From assembly GCA_029961075.1 (NCBI GenBank), contig JASBVL010000059.1, positions 1 to 49,501 on the forward strand: a stretch of DNA of 49,501 nt, in the 5' to 3' direction. Positions within the stretch are counted from its first letter, which is position 1; every line of letters begins with the position of its first letter. Of the stretch, positions 1 through 11,815 are shown piece after piece. The notes beneath the pieces are model-generated. The model saw only the letters and a list, made by a program, of their open reading frames with translations, did no database searches and had not been told where the DNA came from. This stretch comes from Sphaerobacter sp. Its GTDB lineage: Bacteria > Chloroflexota > Chloroflexia > Thermomicrobiales > Thermomicrobiaceae. The position numbers and the translations under genes are program-made.

Positions 1-593
1 GAGCACGCCAGGGAGCTGGGGCTGGAGACGCCCACCGCGCCGGTCCTCTTCTTCAAGCCGCTCACCTCGCTGATCGGCCACCGCGCGCCGATCGTCTACC
101 CGATCGGGGTGACGCAGCTCCACTACGAGGTCGAGCTGGCCGTCGTCATCGGCCGCCGCTGTCGCAAGGTGCGGGCCGATCGGGCCCACGACGTCATCCG
201 CGGCTACACCGTGGCTAACGACGTGACCGCCCGCGACTTCATCACGAACTACTTCCGCCCACCGGTCAAGGCCAAGGGCTTCGACACCTTCGGGCCGCTC
301 GGTCCCTGGGTGGTCGAGGGCGAGGATATCGACCCCGACAACCTGACGCTGCGGGCCTACGTCAACGGCGAGCTGCGCCAGGAGGGGCACACCTCGAAGC
401 TGATCCACAAGGTCGGCTCGATCATCGAGTACATCAGCGACTTCATGACGCTGGAGCCGGACGACGTGATCCTCACCGGCACGCCGGAGGGCATCTCCTT
501 CGTCCAGCCGGGCGATACGCTGCGGGTCGAGGTGGTCGGGGTTGGCGCGCTGGAGAACCCGATCGTCGCCGAGCACGCGGAGGGGGGAGCCTG

Positions 594-594
<1 letters not shown>
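1..594 (+). CDS. hpaG: Fumarylacetoacetate hydrolase-family decarboxylase/isomerase of homoprotocatechuate breakdown (5' end outside window)
   Basis: The reading frame is open from the first base, so the gene starts upstream; 197 codons and the stop are visible. The family catalyses metal-dependent decarboxylation or isomerisation of 2-oxo-hept-ene-dioates in the meta-cleavage route of 4-hydroxyphenylacetate. Visible family signatures are HYEVELAVVIG with the metal-binding Glu, GYTVANDVTARDF, FDTFGPLGPWVV and the C-terminal LTGTPEGISFVQPGD. Its stop overlaps the next start (TGATG), which implies translational coupling with the aldehyde dehydrogenase. The step assignment (HpaG rather than a general FAH-family enzyme) rests on the neighbours hpaE, hpaB and hpaD. 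Cytoplasmic; nothing odd is seen. Confidence 0.85.
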
Positions 595-2126
<1,532 letters not shown>

Positions 2127-2192
2127 GCGCGAGGGACGAGCGACCCGAAGCGACGGTGCGCCGACGCACGGCAGTGCAGAGGGAGGAGAGCC

Positions 2193-3668
2193 ATGGGGGC
2201 GCGGACTGGTGCGGAGTACCTCGAGCGGCTCAGGGAGCATCCCCGGGAAGTCTGGATCCACGGGGAGCGGGTGATCGGGGACATCACCTGCCACCCGGCC
2301 TTCAAGAACGTCACGCGCAGCCTCGCCGCACTCTACGACATGCAGCACGACCCGGAGCTGCGCGACGTGATGACCTACGTCTCGCCCACCAGCGGCGAGC
2401 GCGTCGGGATGTCGTTCCTCCAGCCGCGATCGCGCGAGGACCTGACCCGCCGGCGGGTCATGATGAAGCACTGGGCCGACTATTCGGGCGGGATGATGGG
2501 CCGCTCGCCCGACTACCTCAACGCCGGCCTGATGGCGATGGCGGCGGCCAGCGAGTACTTCAGTCGCAACGACCCCGCCAACGGCGAGCGCATCAAGCGC
2601 TACTACGAGATGGTCCGCGAGCAGGACCTGGCGCTGACCCACACGCTGATCACGCCCCAGGTGAACCGGGCGGTCGGCTCGGCCAAGCAGAGCGATCCCT
2701 ACATCGTCGCGCGCGTCGTGCGCGAGACGGACGCCGGGCTGGTCATCCGCGGCGCCCGCATGCTCGCGACGCTCGGTCCGATCGCCGATGAGATCGAGGT
2801 CTTCCCGTCGACGGTGCTCCGCGGCACCGAGGAGGATCGGCCGTACACCTTCGCCTTCGCCATCCCCTGCGACACGCCCGGGCTCAAGTTCCTGTGCCGC
2901 GAGTCGTTCGACGCCAATCGCTCGCACTTCGACCACCCGCTCGGCTCCCGCTTCGAGGAGATGGACGCGGTGGTCGTCTTCGACGACGTGCTCGTGCCCT
3001 GGGAGCGGGTCTTCCTCTACGGTGACGTCGAGCTGGCCAACGGCGTGTTCGCCGAGACCAACGCGGTGGTCCACATGGCCCACCAGGTGGTGATCAAGAA
3101 CGTCGCCAAGGCCGAGTTCATTCTCGGGATCGCGTGCCTGATCGCCGACCGGATCGGCATCGACCAGTTCCAGCACGTGCAGGAGAAGCTGGCGGAGATC
3201 ATCATCGACCTGGAGGCCATGCGCGCCTTCCTCCGCGCCGCCGAGGCCGACGCGGCCATCGACCGCTGGGGGCTGATGACCCCGGCCTGGGCGCCGCTGA
3301 ACGCCGCGCGCAACCTCTTCCCGCGCCTCTACCCGCGCATGATCGAGATCATCCAGGTGCTCGGGGCAAGCGGGCTGATGGCGATCCCGACCGAGGCGGA
3401 CATGCGCGGCCCGGCCCGCGCCATGATCGACCGCTACCTGCAGGGACGGAATACCGACGCCTACGAACGGGTCAAGCTGTTCCGCCTGGCCTGGGACGCC
3501 GCGCTCAGCGCCTTCGGCTCGCGGCAAGTGCTCTACGAGCGCTTCTTCTTCGGCGATCCGGTGCGCATGGCCGGCGCGCTCTACACGAGCTACGACAAGG
3601 AGCCGTACAAGGCGCGGGTGCAGGCCTTCCTGGATCGGGCCGAGGACGAGGACGCGGCCGCGTCCTAG
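2193..3668 (+). CDS. hpaB: 4-hydroxyphenylacetate 3-monooxygenase, oxygenase component
   Basis: A 491-residue protein of the HpaB/PvcC/4-hydroxybutyryl-CoA dehydratase-like FADH2-dependent monooxygenase family, full length. It begins with the family start TGAEYLERL and carries WIHGERVIGDITCHPAF near the N-terminus. The central part has the flavin-pocket stretches (DRPYTFAFAIPCDTPGLK) and the C-terminal acyl-CoA-dehydrogenase-like helices. It ortho-hydroxylates 4-hydroxyphenylacetate to homoprotocatechuate using reduced flavin from a separate reductase (HpaC), which is not in this window. The start is supported by GGAGGAGAG seven to eight bases ahead. The gap from hpaE is 66 bp, consistent with one operon. 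A substrate other than 4-hydroxyphenylacetate cannot be excluded. Confidence 0.85.
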   Translation: MGARTGAEYLERLREHPREVWIHGERVIGDITCHPAFKNVTRSLAALYDMQHDPELRDVMTYVSPTSGERVGMSFLQPRSREDLTRRRVMMKHWADYSGGMMGRSPDYLNAGLMAMAAASEYFSRNDPANGERIKRYYEMVREQDLALTHTLITPQVNRAVGSAKQSDPYIVARVVRETDAGLVIRGARMLATLGPIADEIEVFPSTVLRGTEEDRPYTFAFAIPCDTPGLKFLCRESFDANRSHFDHPLGSRFEEMDAVVVFDDVLVPWERVFLYGDVELANGVFAETNAVVHMAHQVVIKNVAKAEFILGIACLIADRIGIDQFQHVQEKLAEIIIDLEAMRAFLRAAEADAAIDRWGLMTPAWAPLNAARNLFPRLYPRMIEIIQVLGASGLMAIPTEADMRGPARAMIDRYLQGRNTDAYERVKLFRLAWDAALSAFGSRQVLYERFFFGDPVRMAGALYTSYDKEPYKARVQAFLDRAEDEDAAAS

Positions 3669-3685
3669 GCGCGAGCGGCTCGCGC
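3669..3685 (+). terminator. Hairpin directly after hpaB
   Basis: A perfect 7-bp stem (GCGCGAG / CTCGCGC) with a 3-base loop begins at the base after the hpaB stop codon. There is no U-tract, so it may act as an mRNA 3'-end stabiliser or attenuator rather than a strong intrinsic terminator. The 220-bp gap before hpaD is otherwise featureless apart from the hpaD ribosome binding site. Confidence 0.4.
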
Positions 3686-3888
3686 GCTGGCCGTCGGCCC
3701 GTGCCGGCGCGCGAGGGGGCACCGGCCGGCTCCGGCTCCGCGTCCCGCATGCGCGCAGACCCCATCAGTCGACGACGGCGAGCCACCGCTCACGCGTCCC
3801 GTGCTTCGGGGTGGGCGCGTGGGGCGAGGCGAGCGCTGACCCAGCGTGACGCACGCCGCGCCGCGCCGCCAGGCGAGAGGAGGTACCG

Positions 3889-4902
3889 GTGGGACCGGCA
3901 ACACCAGTATCCACGGAGTTCAACATCCTGAAGGCGGGTCACGTCGAGCTCCGGGTGACCGACCTGGAGCGGGCCCGCAGCTTCTACGTCGACCTGCTCG
4001 GCTTCGTCGAGACGGAGCGCACCGCCGACCGCATCTACCTTCGCTGCCTCGAGGACTGGGAGCACCACAGCCTGATCCTGGCCAAGGCGGCTGCGCCTGG
4101 GCTCGGCCACATCGCCTACCGGGTCGCGAGCGAGGATGACCTGACGGCGCTCCACCGGCTGGCCACGGCGCGAGAGCTGCCGGCGCGCTGGCTGCAGCCC
4201 GGCACCGAGCGGGGCCAGGGCCAGGCGCTGCGCATCCAGGACCCGCTCGGCTTCCCGGTCGAGTTCTACCACGAGGTCGAGCGCGTGCCGCGGCTGCTCC
4301 AGCAGTTCCACCTCTACCGCGGCACGCACGTGATGCGCGTGGACCACGTCAACCTCCAGGTGCCCGACGTCGAGGCCGGCGCCGCCTGGTATCGCGACGC
4401 CCTCGGCTTCGCCTGCTCGGAGTACACCGAGAGCGAGGACACGCCGCCCCGGCTCTGGGCGATCTGGCTCCACCGCAAGCAGAACGTCCACGACGTGGCG
4501 CTCATGACGGGGCGCGGCCCGCGGCTGCACCACGTCGGCTTCTGGCTGCAAGAGCCGAGCAACGTGCTGCGCGCGGCCGACATCCTGGCGGGCGCGGGCT
4601 ACGCGGCGAGCATCGAGCGCGGGCCCGGCCGCCACGGCATCTCGAACGCGATGTTCCTCTATCTGCGTGACCCCGACGGGAACCGCGTGGAGCTGTACAC
4701 GTGTGACTACCTCATCCCGGACCCGGACTTCGAGCCGATCCGCTGGAGCCTGAACGACCCGCGGCGCCAGACCTACTGGGGCCACGCGGCGCCGGCGAGC
4801 TGGTTCGACGAGGCCGCCCTGGTGGCGACGTTCGACGGCGAGGGCTACGTCCCGATCCAGGAGCCGATCATGGCCGACCGGCCCAGCCACGTGGGGCACT
4901 GA
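3889..4902 (+). CDS. hpaD: 3,4-dihydroxyphenylacetate 2,3-dioxygenase (extradiol, VOC family)
   Basis: A 337-residue two-module vicinal-oxygen-chelate extradiol dioxygenase. Metal ligands are visible in the C-terminal catalytic half: His153 in RVDHVNL, His214 or His215 in LHHVGFW and Glu268 in NRVELYT. This spacing matches the 2-His-1-Glu set of Brevibacterium HPCD and Arthrobacter MndD (His155, His214, Glu267), so the metal may be Fe(II) or Mn(II). It cleaves homoprotocatechuate proximal to the substituent, between HpaB and HpaE in the pathway. The start is GTG with a strong GAGAGGAGG ahead; no better ATG exists in frame. Length and architecture are normal. Confidence 0.88.
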   Translation: MGPATPVSTEFNILKAGHVELRVTDLERARSFYVDLLGFVETERTADRIYLRCLEDWEHHSLILAKAAAPGLGHIAYRVASEDDLTALHRLATARELPARWLQPGTERGQGQALRIQDPLGFPVEFYHEVERVPRLLQQFHLYRGTHVMRVDHVNLQVPDVEAGAAWYRDALGFACSEYTESEDTPPRLWAIWLHRKQNVHDVALMTGRGPRLHHVGFWLQEPSNVLRAADILAGAGYAASIERGPGRHGISNAMFLYLRDPDGNRVELYTCDYLIPDPDFEPIRWSLNDPRRQTYWGHAAPASWFDEAALVATFDGEGYVPIQEPIMADRPSHVGH

Positions 4903-4913
4903 GGCCTTGGAGT

Positions 4914-4933
4914 GCGGCGGTCGCGACCGCCGC
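4914..4933 (+). terminator. Perfect palindrome behind hpaD
   Basis: A perfect 20-base palindrome (10-base half-site GCGGCGGTCG) lies 11 bases after the hpaD stop. It would fold into a very stable GC stem and probably marks the end of the hpa transcript. No U-run follows. Confidence 0.5.
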
Positions 4934-4947
4934 TGCCCCGCGTCGTC

Positions 4948-5056
4948 GGTCCCACCGGAGCCGCGCGCGAGGCTCGGCTGATGCAGACACGTCCTGAGCG
5001 AGCCGCGAAAGGCTCCCGGGCCGGCCGGGATCGCGGGGCGCGCGGCCGGTGGGACC
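4948..5056. repeat. Long-range inverted repeat in the 376-bp gap between hpaD and the RibD-fold gene
   Basis: The left arm (4948-4968, starting GGTCCCACCGG) and right arm (5038-5056, ending CCGGTGGGACC) are complementary over 19 pairs with a two-base bulge. About 70 bases separate them and can form further GC hairpins. The right arm contains GGTGGGACCGCC, which resembles the T-box core GGTGGNACCGCG. No aminoacyl-tRNA synthetase or amino-acid gene follows, so a riboswitch is not claimed. I see no coding region in 4903-5278. Confidence 0.45.
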
Positions 5057-5172
5057 GCCGAGGACCCGCGGGGCGCGGGCCGGACGTGCCGATCGGTACA
5101 CCGCCCGCCGTGGCGCGACCTGTGCAGACCCCCCATCCCGGGCTCACCTCGCCCAGACCGCGCGTGCCGCCC

Positions 5173-5200
5173 TGTCGAATCCGAGGGTGCCGGTTCGACA
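5173..5200. promoter_or_regulatory. Possible operator-like inverted repeat upstream of the RibD-fold gene
   Basis: TGTCGAA and TTCGACA form a perfect 7-bp inverted repeat separated by 14 bases, about 80 bases before the next start codon. The arrangement suits a dimeric repressor site, but no regulator gene is adjacent. A second 7-bp stem (5224-5230 with 5241-5247) lies just ahead of the ribosome binding site. Low confidence. Confidence 0.25.
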
Positions 5201-5278
5201 AGGATGTAGAAACGGACCCACGCGCGCCCGTCCGTGCGGTCGGGCGCCCGGCTACCCCTGCGAAAGGAGACGCACCGG

Positions 5279-5914
5279 ATGCGGAGGATCATCGTCAGCA
5301 CGTTCCTGTCCCTCGATGGCGTCATGCAGGCCCCTGGTGGCCCCGAAGAGGACCCCGGCGGCGGCTTCCAGCATGGGGGCTGGTCGGTCAACTACTGGGA
5401 CGACCGCATGGGCCAGATCATGGGCCAAGCGATGAGCACGCCGTTTGACCTGCTCCTCGGGCGGAAGACCTACGAGATCTTCGCCGCCCACTGGCCCCAC
5501 GCCAGTGACGACGGGGCCGCGGGCCCACTGAACGCCGCCACTAAGTACGTCGTCTCCACCACCCTCGCGAGCGCCGACTGGGGCCCCGCGGTCCTGATCA
5601 AAGAGGACGTTGTCGGGCAGATCACCCGCCTCAAGCAGCAGGACGGGCCCGAGCTGCAGGTCCACGGGAGTTCGCAGCTCATCCAGACCCTGATGGCCCA
5701 CGATCTGGTCGACGAGTACCGCCTCTGGGTCTTCCCGGTGGTGCTGGGCAGCGGCAAGCGGCTCTTTGGCGATGGCGCCATCCCCGCCGGCCTCCGCCTC
5801 GTCGACACCCAGACGTCAACCACCGGCGTCATCATCGCCACCTATGAGCCCGCCGGCGGCATCAACTACGGCTCCTTCGCCCTCGACCAGCCAGCCCCTG
5901 CGGACGGCGATTGA
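5279..5914 (+). CDS. RibD C-terminal / dihydrofolate reductase-fold family protein
   Basis: A 211-residue stand-alone protein of the bacterial RibD-C (DHFR-fold) group, NADPH-dependent reductases of mostly unknown substrate. Visible signatures are the start RRIIVSTFLSLDGVMQAPGG, the central DLLLGRKTYEIFAAHWP and the C-terminal PVVLGSGKRLFGDG. The ATG chosen follows GAAAGGAGA at good distance; a longer upstream extension with no ribosome site was rejected. Members of this group occur singly in high-GC soil bacteria and are often near stress or resistance functions, but nothing nearby fixes its role. It is isolated, with gaps of 376 bp upstream and 147 bp downstream. No specific reaction can be assigned. 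Confidence 0.85.
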   Translation: MRRIIVSTFLSLDGVMQAPGGPEEDPGGGFQHGGWSVNYWDDRMGQIMGQAMSTPFDLLLGRKTYEIFAAHWPHASDDGAAGPLNAATKYVVSTTLASADWGPAVLIKEDVVGQITRLKQQDGPELQVHGSSQLIQTLMAHDLVDEYRLWVFPVVLGSGKRLFGDGAIPAGLRLVDTQTSTTGVIIATYEPAGGINYGSFALDQPAPADGD

Positions 5915-6061
5915 CGCAAAAGCCGGACGGGCCGCCGACGCGCATCCTCGTGGACTGCGAGAGCACCAGTGACCCGACGCACGGCGACCGCGAGCGGAGG
6001 GCCGGCCGCGGCGTGCACCGCGGCCGGCTCCGGTCGTGCTGACACCACGGGGCGTGCGCGA

Positions 6062-6826
6062 CTACGCCAGCATCGCCCGCATCGGCACGATCTCGACGCC
6101 GGCCGCCTCGAGGCGCTCCCGCACCCGCCTCGCGATCGCGCCGGAGTTCGGGGCGTCGCCGTGGATGCAGAGCGTCTTGACCGCCATGGGCAGCGTCGTG
6201 CCGTCGACCGTGCCCACCGATTTCTCGAGCGCGATCCGGACGGCCCGGCTCGCCACCTCGTCGGGGTCCCAGGCCGCCTTATGCCGCTCCAGCACCAGTT
6301 GGCCCCGGGCGTTGTAGTTCAGGTCGATGTACCCCTCGGGGACGTAGGGCACGCCGATCGCGGCGGCGGCCTTGGGCGCGACGTCGCCCATCAGCACGAG
6401 CGCCACGTCGTCGCCGAGCGCCTTGACGGCCCTGGCCAGCGCCTCGGCGTACTCCGGGTTCTCGGAGCACATGACGTAGAAGGCGCCGTGGGGCTTGACG
6501 TGCTGGAGCCGCCCCCCGGCGGCCGCGGCGAAGGCGGCCAGCGCGCCGGCCTGGTACAGCGTGTAGTCGTAGATCTCCTGCGGGCTGACGTCCATGCGGC
6601 GCCGGCCGAAGCCGAGGAGGTCGGGGAAGGCGACGTGGGCGCCGATCCCGACCCCATGCTGCACCGCCAGCTCCACCGTCTCGCGCATCACCTTCGGGTC
6701 GCCGGCGTGCCAGCCGCAGGCGATGTTGGCCGAGGTGATGAGCGTCATCAGCTCCGCGTCGTTGCCGATCGTGTACCGCCCGAAGCTCTCGCCCATGTCG
6801 GAGTTGATGTCCATCTGGACGGCCAT
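6062..6826 (-). CDS. pxpA: 5-oxoprolinase subunit A (LamB/YcsF family)
   Basis: 254 residues with all family hallmarks: INSDMGESFGRYTIG at the start, SANIACGWHAGDP, AHVAFPDLLGFGRR, HVKPHGAFY and the C-terminal CIHGDAPNSG. PxpA works with PxpB and PxpC in ATP-dependent opening of 5-oxoproline (pyroglutamate) to glutamate. It is the last gene of the minus-strand run, three bases after pxpC. Biotin carrier and biotin carboxylase genes in the same neighbourhood leave open a biotin-dependent variant reaction (see findings). Cytoplasmic; complete and intact. Confidence 0.9.
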   Translation of the reverse strand: MAVQMDINSDMGESFGRYTIGNDAELMTLITSANIACGWHAGDPKVMRETVELAVQHGVGIGAHVAFPDLLGFGRRRMDVSPQEIYDYTLYQAGALAAFAAAAGGRLQHVKPHGAFYVMCSENPEYAEALARAVKALGDDVALVLMGDVAPKAAAAIGVPYVPEGYIDLNYNARGQLVLERHKAAWDPDEVASRAVRIALEKSVGTVDGTTLPMAVKTLCIHGDAPNSGAIARRVRERLEAAGVEIVPMRAMLA

Positions 6827-6829
6827 GGC

Positions 6830-7807
6830 TCAGACCCTTTCCAGGCTGTCCGCGCTGATGACGCGCTCGAGCTGCCGCGCCAGGTCGGCCGCCTGCGCGA
6901 TATCGACCTCCTTGAAGCGGATCTTGTCCCAGCCCGGGACCATCTGCCCGAGCTTCCACATCGCGGCCTGCGCCACCACCGCGCAGCAGACGAAGCCGCC
7001 CAGCGTCGGCCCGTCGACGGTGAGGATGATCGGCTGATCCCCGGCCACGTTGACCGCGCCCACCGGATAGCCGTTGTCGAGGATGTTCGACGGGTGGCCG
7101 CCCGCGACGCCGCCGGTCGTGCGGGCCCACTGCCAGCGATGGATGTCCAGCCGGTAGCCCGTCCGGTTGGAGTTCCGGTCCAGCGTCCAGGCATGGCTGA
7201 AGAAGAAGTCCATGTCCTCGGGGGTGAAGTAGTCGGGGTCGGCCTGCGGGCCGCGCACCGCCTCCACCACCCACTCGCTGCCGTAGGTCGGCACCAGGTC
7301 TGGCTTCACCCGGCGCCCGCCCGCCGCCGCGCTGCTCGGCGTGCCGAGCGGCAGCCGGTCGCCCGCCCGGAGCGCGCGCCCCTCATGGCCGCCGATCTCG
7401 CCCGGCGCGTAGGTGGCGCGGCTGCCGAGCACGACCGGGACGTCGATCCCGCCGCTGACCGCCACGTAGGCGCGGAAGCCCGGCCCGTTCAGCCAGCCAA
7501 GCGCCAGCGAGTCGCCCGGCGCGACCTCGTAGGAGCGCCACCGCTCGATCGGCGCCCCGTTGAGCCGCGGCTGCATGTCGGCGCCGCAGACGGCGATGAC
7601 GCGGGCGTCGGTGAAGACGAACTCGGCGCCGCCGGCCGTCACCTCCAGGCCCGCCGCGCCCGGATCGTTGCCCACCAGCAGGTTCGCCAGCCGGAAGGCC
7701 AGATCGTCCATCGGCCCCGCCGGGAAGATGCCCTGGTCGAGCAGCCCGATCCGGCCGGGGTAGTCCTGGACCGTGGTCTCGATGCCCCCGTTCTTGACCT
7801 CGAGCAT
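6830..7807 (-). CDS. pxpC: 5-oxoprolinase subunit C (AHS2 / biotin-dependent carboxyltransferase family)
   Basis: 325 residues of the AHS2/KipA family, related to half of the carboxyltransferase domain of urea carboxylase. Motifs seen are TTVQDYPGRIGLLDQGIFPAG, GAAGLEVTAGGAEF, YVAVSGGIDVP with the following LGSRATY, and the nucleotide/metal-region stretch NRTGYRLDI. It pairs with PxpB, as the two halves do in the fused proteins of other bacteria. AGGAGGTG precedes the ATG. A repeat element of about 170 bp separates it from pxpB upstream, which is unusual because these partners are normally adjacent or fused. Confidence 0.9.
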   Translation of the reverse strand: MLEVKNGGIETTVQDYPGRIGLLDQGIFPAGPMDDLAFRLANLLVGNDPGAAGLEVTAGGAEFVFTDARVIAVCGADMQPRLNGAPIERWRSYEVAPGDSLALGWLNGPGFRAYVAVSGGIDVPVVLGSRATYAPGEIGGHEGRALRAGDRLPLGTPSSAAAGGRRVKPDLVPTYGSEWVVEAVRGPQADPDYFTPEDMDFFFSHAWTLDRNSNRTGYRLDIHRWQWARTTGGVAGGHPSNILDNGYPVGAVNVAGDQPIILTVDGPTLGGFVCCAVVAQAAMWKLGQMVPGWDKIRFKEVDIAQAADLARQLERVISADSLERV

Positions 7808-7821
7808 GGGCTACACCTCCG

Positions 7822-7993
7822 TCGTGCGTAGTGCGTATGGCGTGTTGCGTACTCCGTATCGCGTATTGCGTGGTGCGTGGTGCGCCTGCCCTCACCCCCG
7901 GCCCCTCTCCCAACTTTGGGAGAGGGGAGAAGACGGAACACAGACTACGGAATACGCAGTACGCAATACGCACTACGCAATACGGCATACGTG
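7822..7993. repeat. Intergenic hairpin repeat, copy 1 (between pxpB and pxpC)
   Basis: The core is a perfect 12-bp stem, CCCCTCTCCCAA (7902-7913) with TTGGGAGAGGGG (7916-7927), preceded by CCCTCACCCCCGG. On the left, short units such as GTGCGTA and GCGTATTGCG repeat. On the right, their reverse complements (AATACGC, ACGCAATACGC) repeat, so the whole element can fold into one long imperfect hairpin. A shorter copy of the same core plus right arm lies at 44063-44158. The element sits inside a probable operon on the minus strand and could act as an attenuator or mRNA processing site. No coding potential is seen. Confidence 0.85.
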
Positions 7994-8986
7994 CTACGGC
8001 ACCGGCGTCCGCTTGGCGGCCTCTTCCTGCCGCCGCCGGAAGGCCTCCGCCTCTTCGCGGGTCGCCTCGAGGAACCGCAGGTACTCGCCGACGTCGAAGA
8101 CGGCGCTGTCGTCGATCTGGTACTGGTACGTGCCCGCGTAGACCGCCTCGCGGATCTCGATCAACTCCTGATCGCTCACCCGCGGGCCGAACGACACCCG
8201 GTCGCCCGGTCGGAGCAGGATCGGGTTCTCCGCGAAGGCGGGGTTGCGCTGCTTCGGGTCGTAGATCGGGATCGTCCGGCCGAAGAGCTGGTAGCCCCCG
8301 GCGGACGGCACCGGGTAGATGGCGAGGCAGGGCCCGGCGATGCCGACCGCCCCCTCCGGCGTCCACGGCCGCGTCGGGTTGTACTTCGGCAGCACGATGG
8401 CGTAGCGCCGGTCGAGTGGGTAGAGGAAGGGGAGCCCGGGGAAGAAGCCGATGGCCGCGCTCCACCACTCGGTGGCCATGACGTACTCGATCAGCTCCTC
8501 GGCGTCGCGCAGGCCGTTGTACCTGGCCCCGTACTCGAGGTTGTTGCCGTTGATGATGTTCGGGGCGTCCTTGCGGATGTGCTCGACGTAGCGCGCGATG
8601 TCGGCGCGCGTCCACTGGTCGTTGAAGGCGATGGGCAGTGAGATGCGTCGGCTCGGGATCCGCAGCGTCTCGAACGGGGGAAGGTGCTCGTACAGGTCCT
8701 CGACCGCCTGGATCAGGCCATCCGGCGCCAGCCGGGTGCTGTCGTAGTGGATGAGGATGCTGCGGATGGCGGGCACCGTCTCGATCAGCCCGTCGAGCCC
8801 GTGCTCCTTGAGCGCCCGGTTCAGCCCGAGGACGCGGAAGCTCATCGTCAGGTCGAACTCCATCTCCCCGAACTCGACGAGCATGAAGCGGTCACCGGCC
8901 TGGCGATAGACGATCTGCGGCCGCCCCTCGCGAGCCGGGATGCTCGCCAGGATCACGCCGCTGGCGCGGCCGTCATGCTGGGTCAC
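7994..8986 (-). CDS. pxpB: 5-oxoprolinase subunit B (AHS1 / KipI family), long form
   Basis: 330 residues, longer than the usual 220-240 of PxpB/KipI. The AHS1 core lies at about residues 25-280, with GFFPGLPFLYPLD and GIAGPCLAIYPVPSAGGYQL as the conserved signatures, plus a charged C-terminal tail rich in Glu and Arg. It forms the amidase/carboxyltransferase-like pair with PxpC. The GTG start is supported by AGGAGAG in front. It lies 39 bp after the biotin carrier gene, consistent with co-transcription. The extra length resembles that of carboxyltransferase-domain proteins found beside biotin carriers. Identification of the family is firm; the exact substrate is not. Confidence 0.85.
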   Translation of the reverse strand: MTQHDGRASGVILASIPAREGRPQIVYRQAGDRFMLVEFGEMEFDLTMSFRVLGLNRALKEHGLDGLIETVPAIRSILIHYDSTRLAPDGLIQAVEDLYEHLPPFETLRIPSRRISLPIAFNDQWTRADIARYVEHIRKDAPNIINGNNLEYGARYNGLRDAEELIEYVMATEWWSAAIGFFPGLPFLYPLDRRYAIVLPKYNPTRPWTPEGAVGIAGPCLAIYPVPSAGGYQLFGRTIPIYDPKQRNPAFAENPILLRPGDRVSFGPRVSDQELIEIREAVYAGTYQYQIDDSAVFDVGEYLRFLEATREEAEAFRRRQEEAAKRTPVP

Positions 8987-9025
8987 GGCTCTCTCCTTCC
9001 GGCTTCGCCCCTCCGCACTACCGGC

Positions 9026-9271
9026 CTACTCGGCCAGCACCACCAGGTCCTGGCCGACGCGGATCGGCTCCTCATTGTCGACAAGGAAGCGGACGACGAC
9101 CCCGGCGCGGTCCGCCTTGATCTCGTGGAAGGACTTCATGACCCCCACCAGCCCGATGACGTCCCCCTCATTGATGCGATCGCCTTCCTTGACATAGGGC
9201 TCCGCCTCGGGGTTCGGGCGGCGGTAGAACACCCCCGGGAGGGGCGACTTGATGGTGCGCTCCTGCGCCAC
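9026..9271 (-). CDS. accB: Biotin carboxyl carrier protein (biotin/lipoyl attachment domain)
   Basis: 81 residues, a single biotinyl domain without the Pro/Ala-rich N-terminal arm of acetyl-CoA carboxylase AccB. The biotinylation site is Lys46 in GVMKSFHEI, a variant of the common AMKM. The start SPLPGVFYRRPNPEAEPYV and the closing VDNEEPIRVGQDLVVL are typical. The GTG start follows AAGGGAG. It lies between the molybdenum hydroxylase large subunit and pxpB on the same strand, with biotin carboxylase divergent at 13.6 kb. It therefore probably carries carboxybiotin for a PxpBC-type carboxyltransferase rather than for fatty-acid synthesis, which is an inference from context. Confidence 0.88.
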   Translation of the reverse strand: MAQERTIKSPLPGVFYRRPNPEAEPYVKEGDRINEGDVIGLVGVMKSFHEIKADRAGVVVRFLVDNEEPIRVGQDLVVLAE

Positions 9272-9417
9272 GTACGGCTCCCTTCAGCGTGTGCCCCGGG
9301 CCGGCGGCTCGCCTGCGCCAGCCCGGGACGACGATCTCCACGGCCCATCGGCGCTGGGATAGCGGTGACCCGGTCCCGCCCGCGCACACGGGCGGGACCA
9401 GGCAGGCGCGGCCGCGC

Positions 9418-11775
<2,358 letters not shown>

Positions 11776-11815
11776 GCCTGTTCGCCTCCAGTCTCTCCGA
11801 CGCGAGCGTCGCGGC

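Noticed and set aside
5038..5062. T-box riboswitch
   Set aside because: Only the core text resembles one; stem I features are not recognisable and the downstream gene is not related to amino acids or tRNA charging.
7822..7993. CRISPR array suggested by repeated GCGTATTGCGT-type units
   Set aside because: Units are short, irregular and appear in both orientations; there are no constant repeats with unique spacers and no cas genes.
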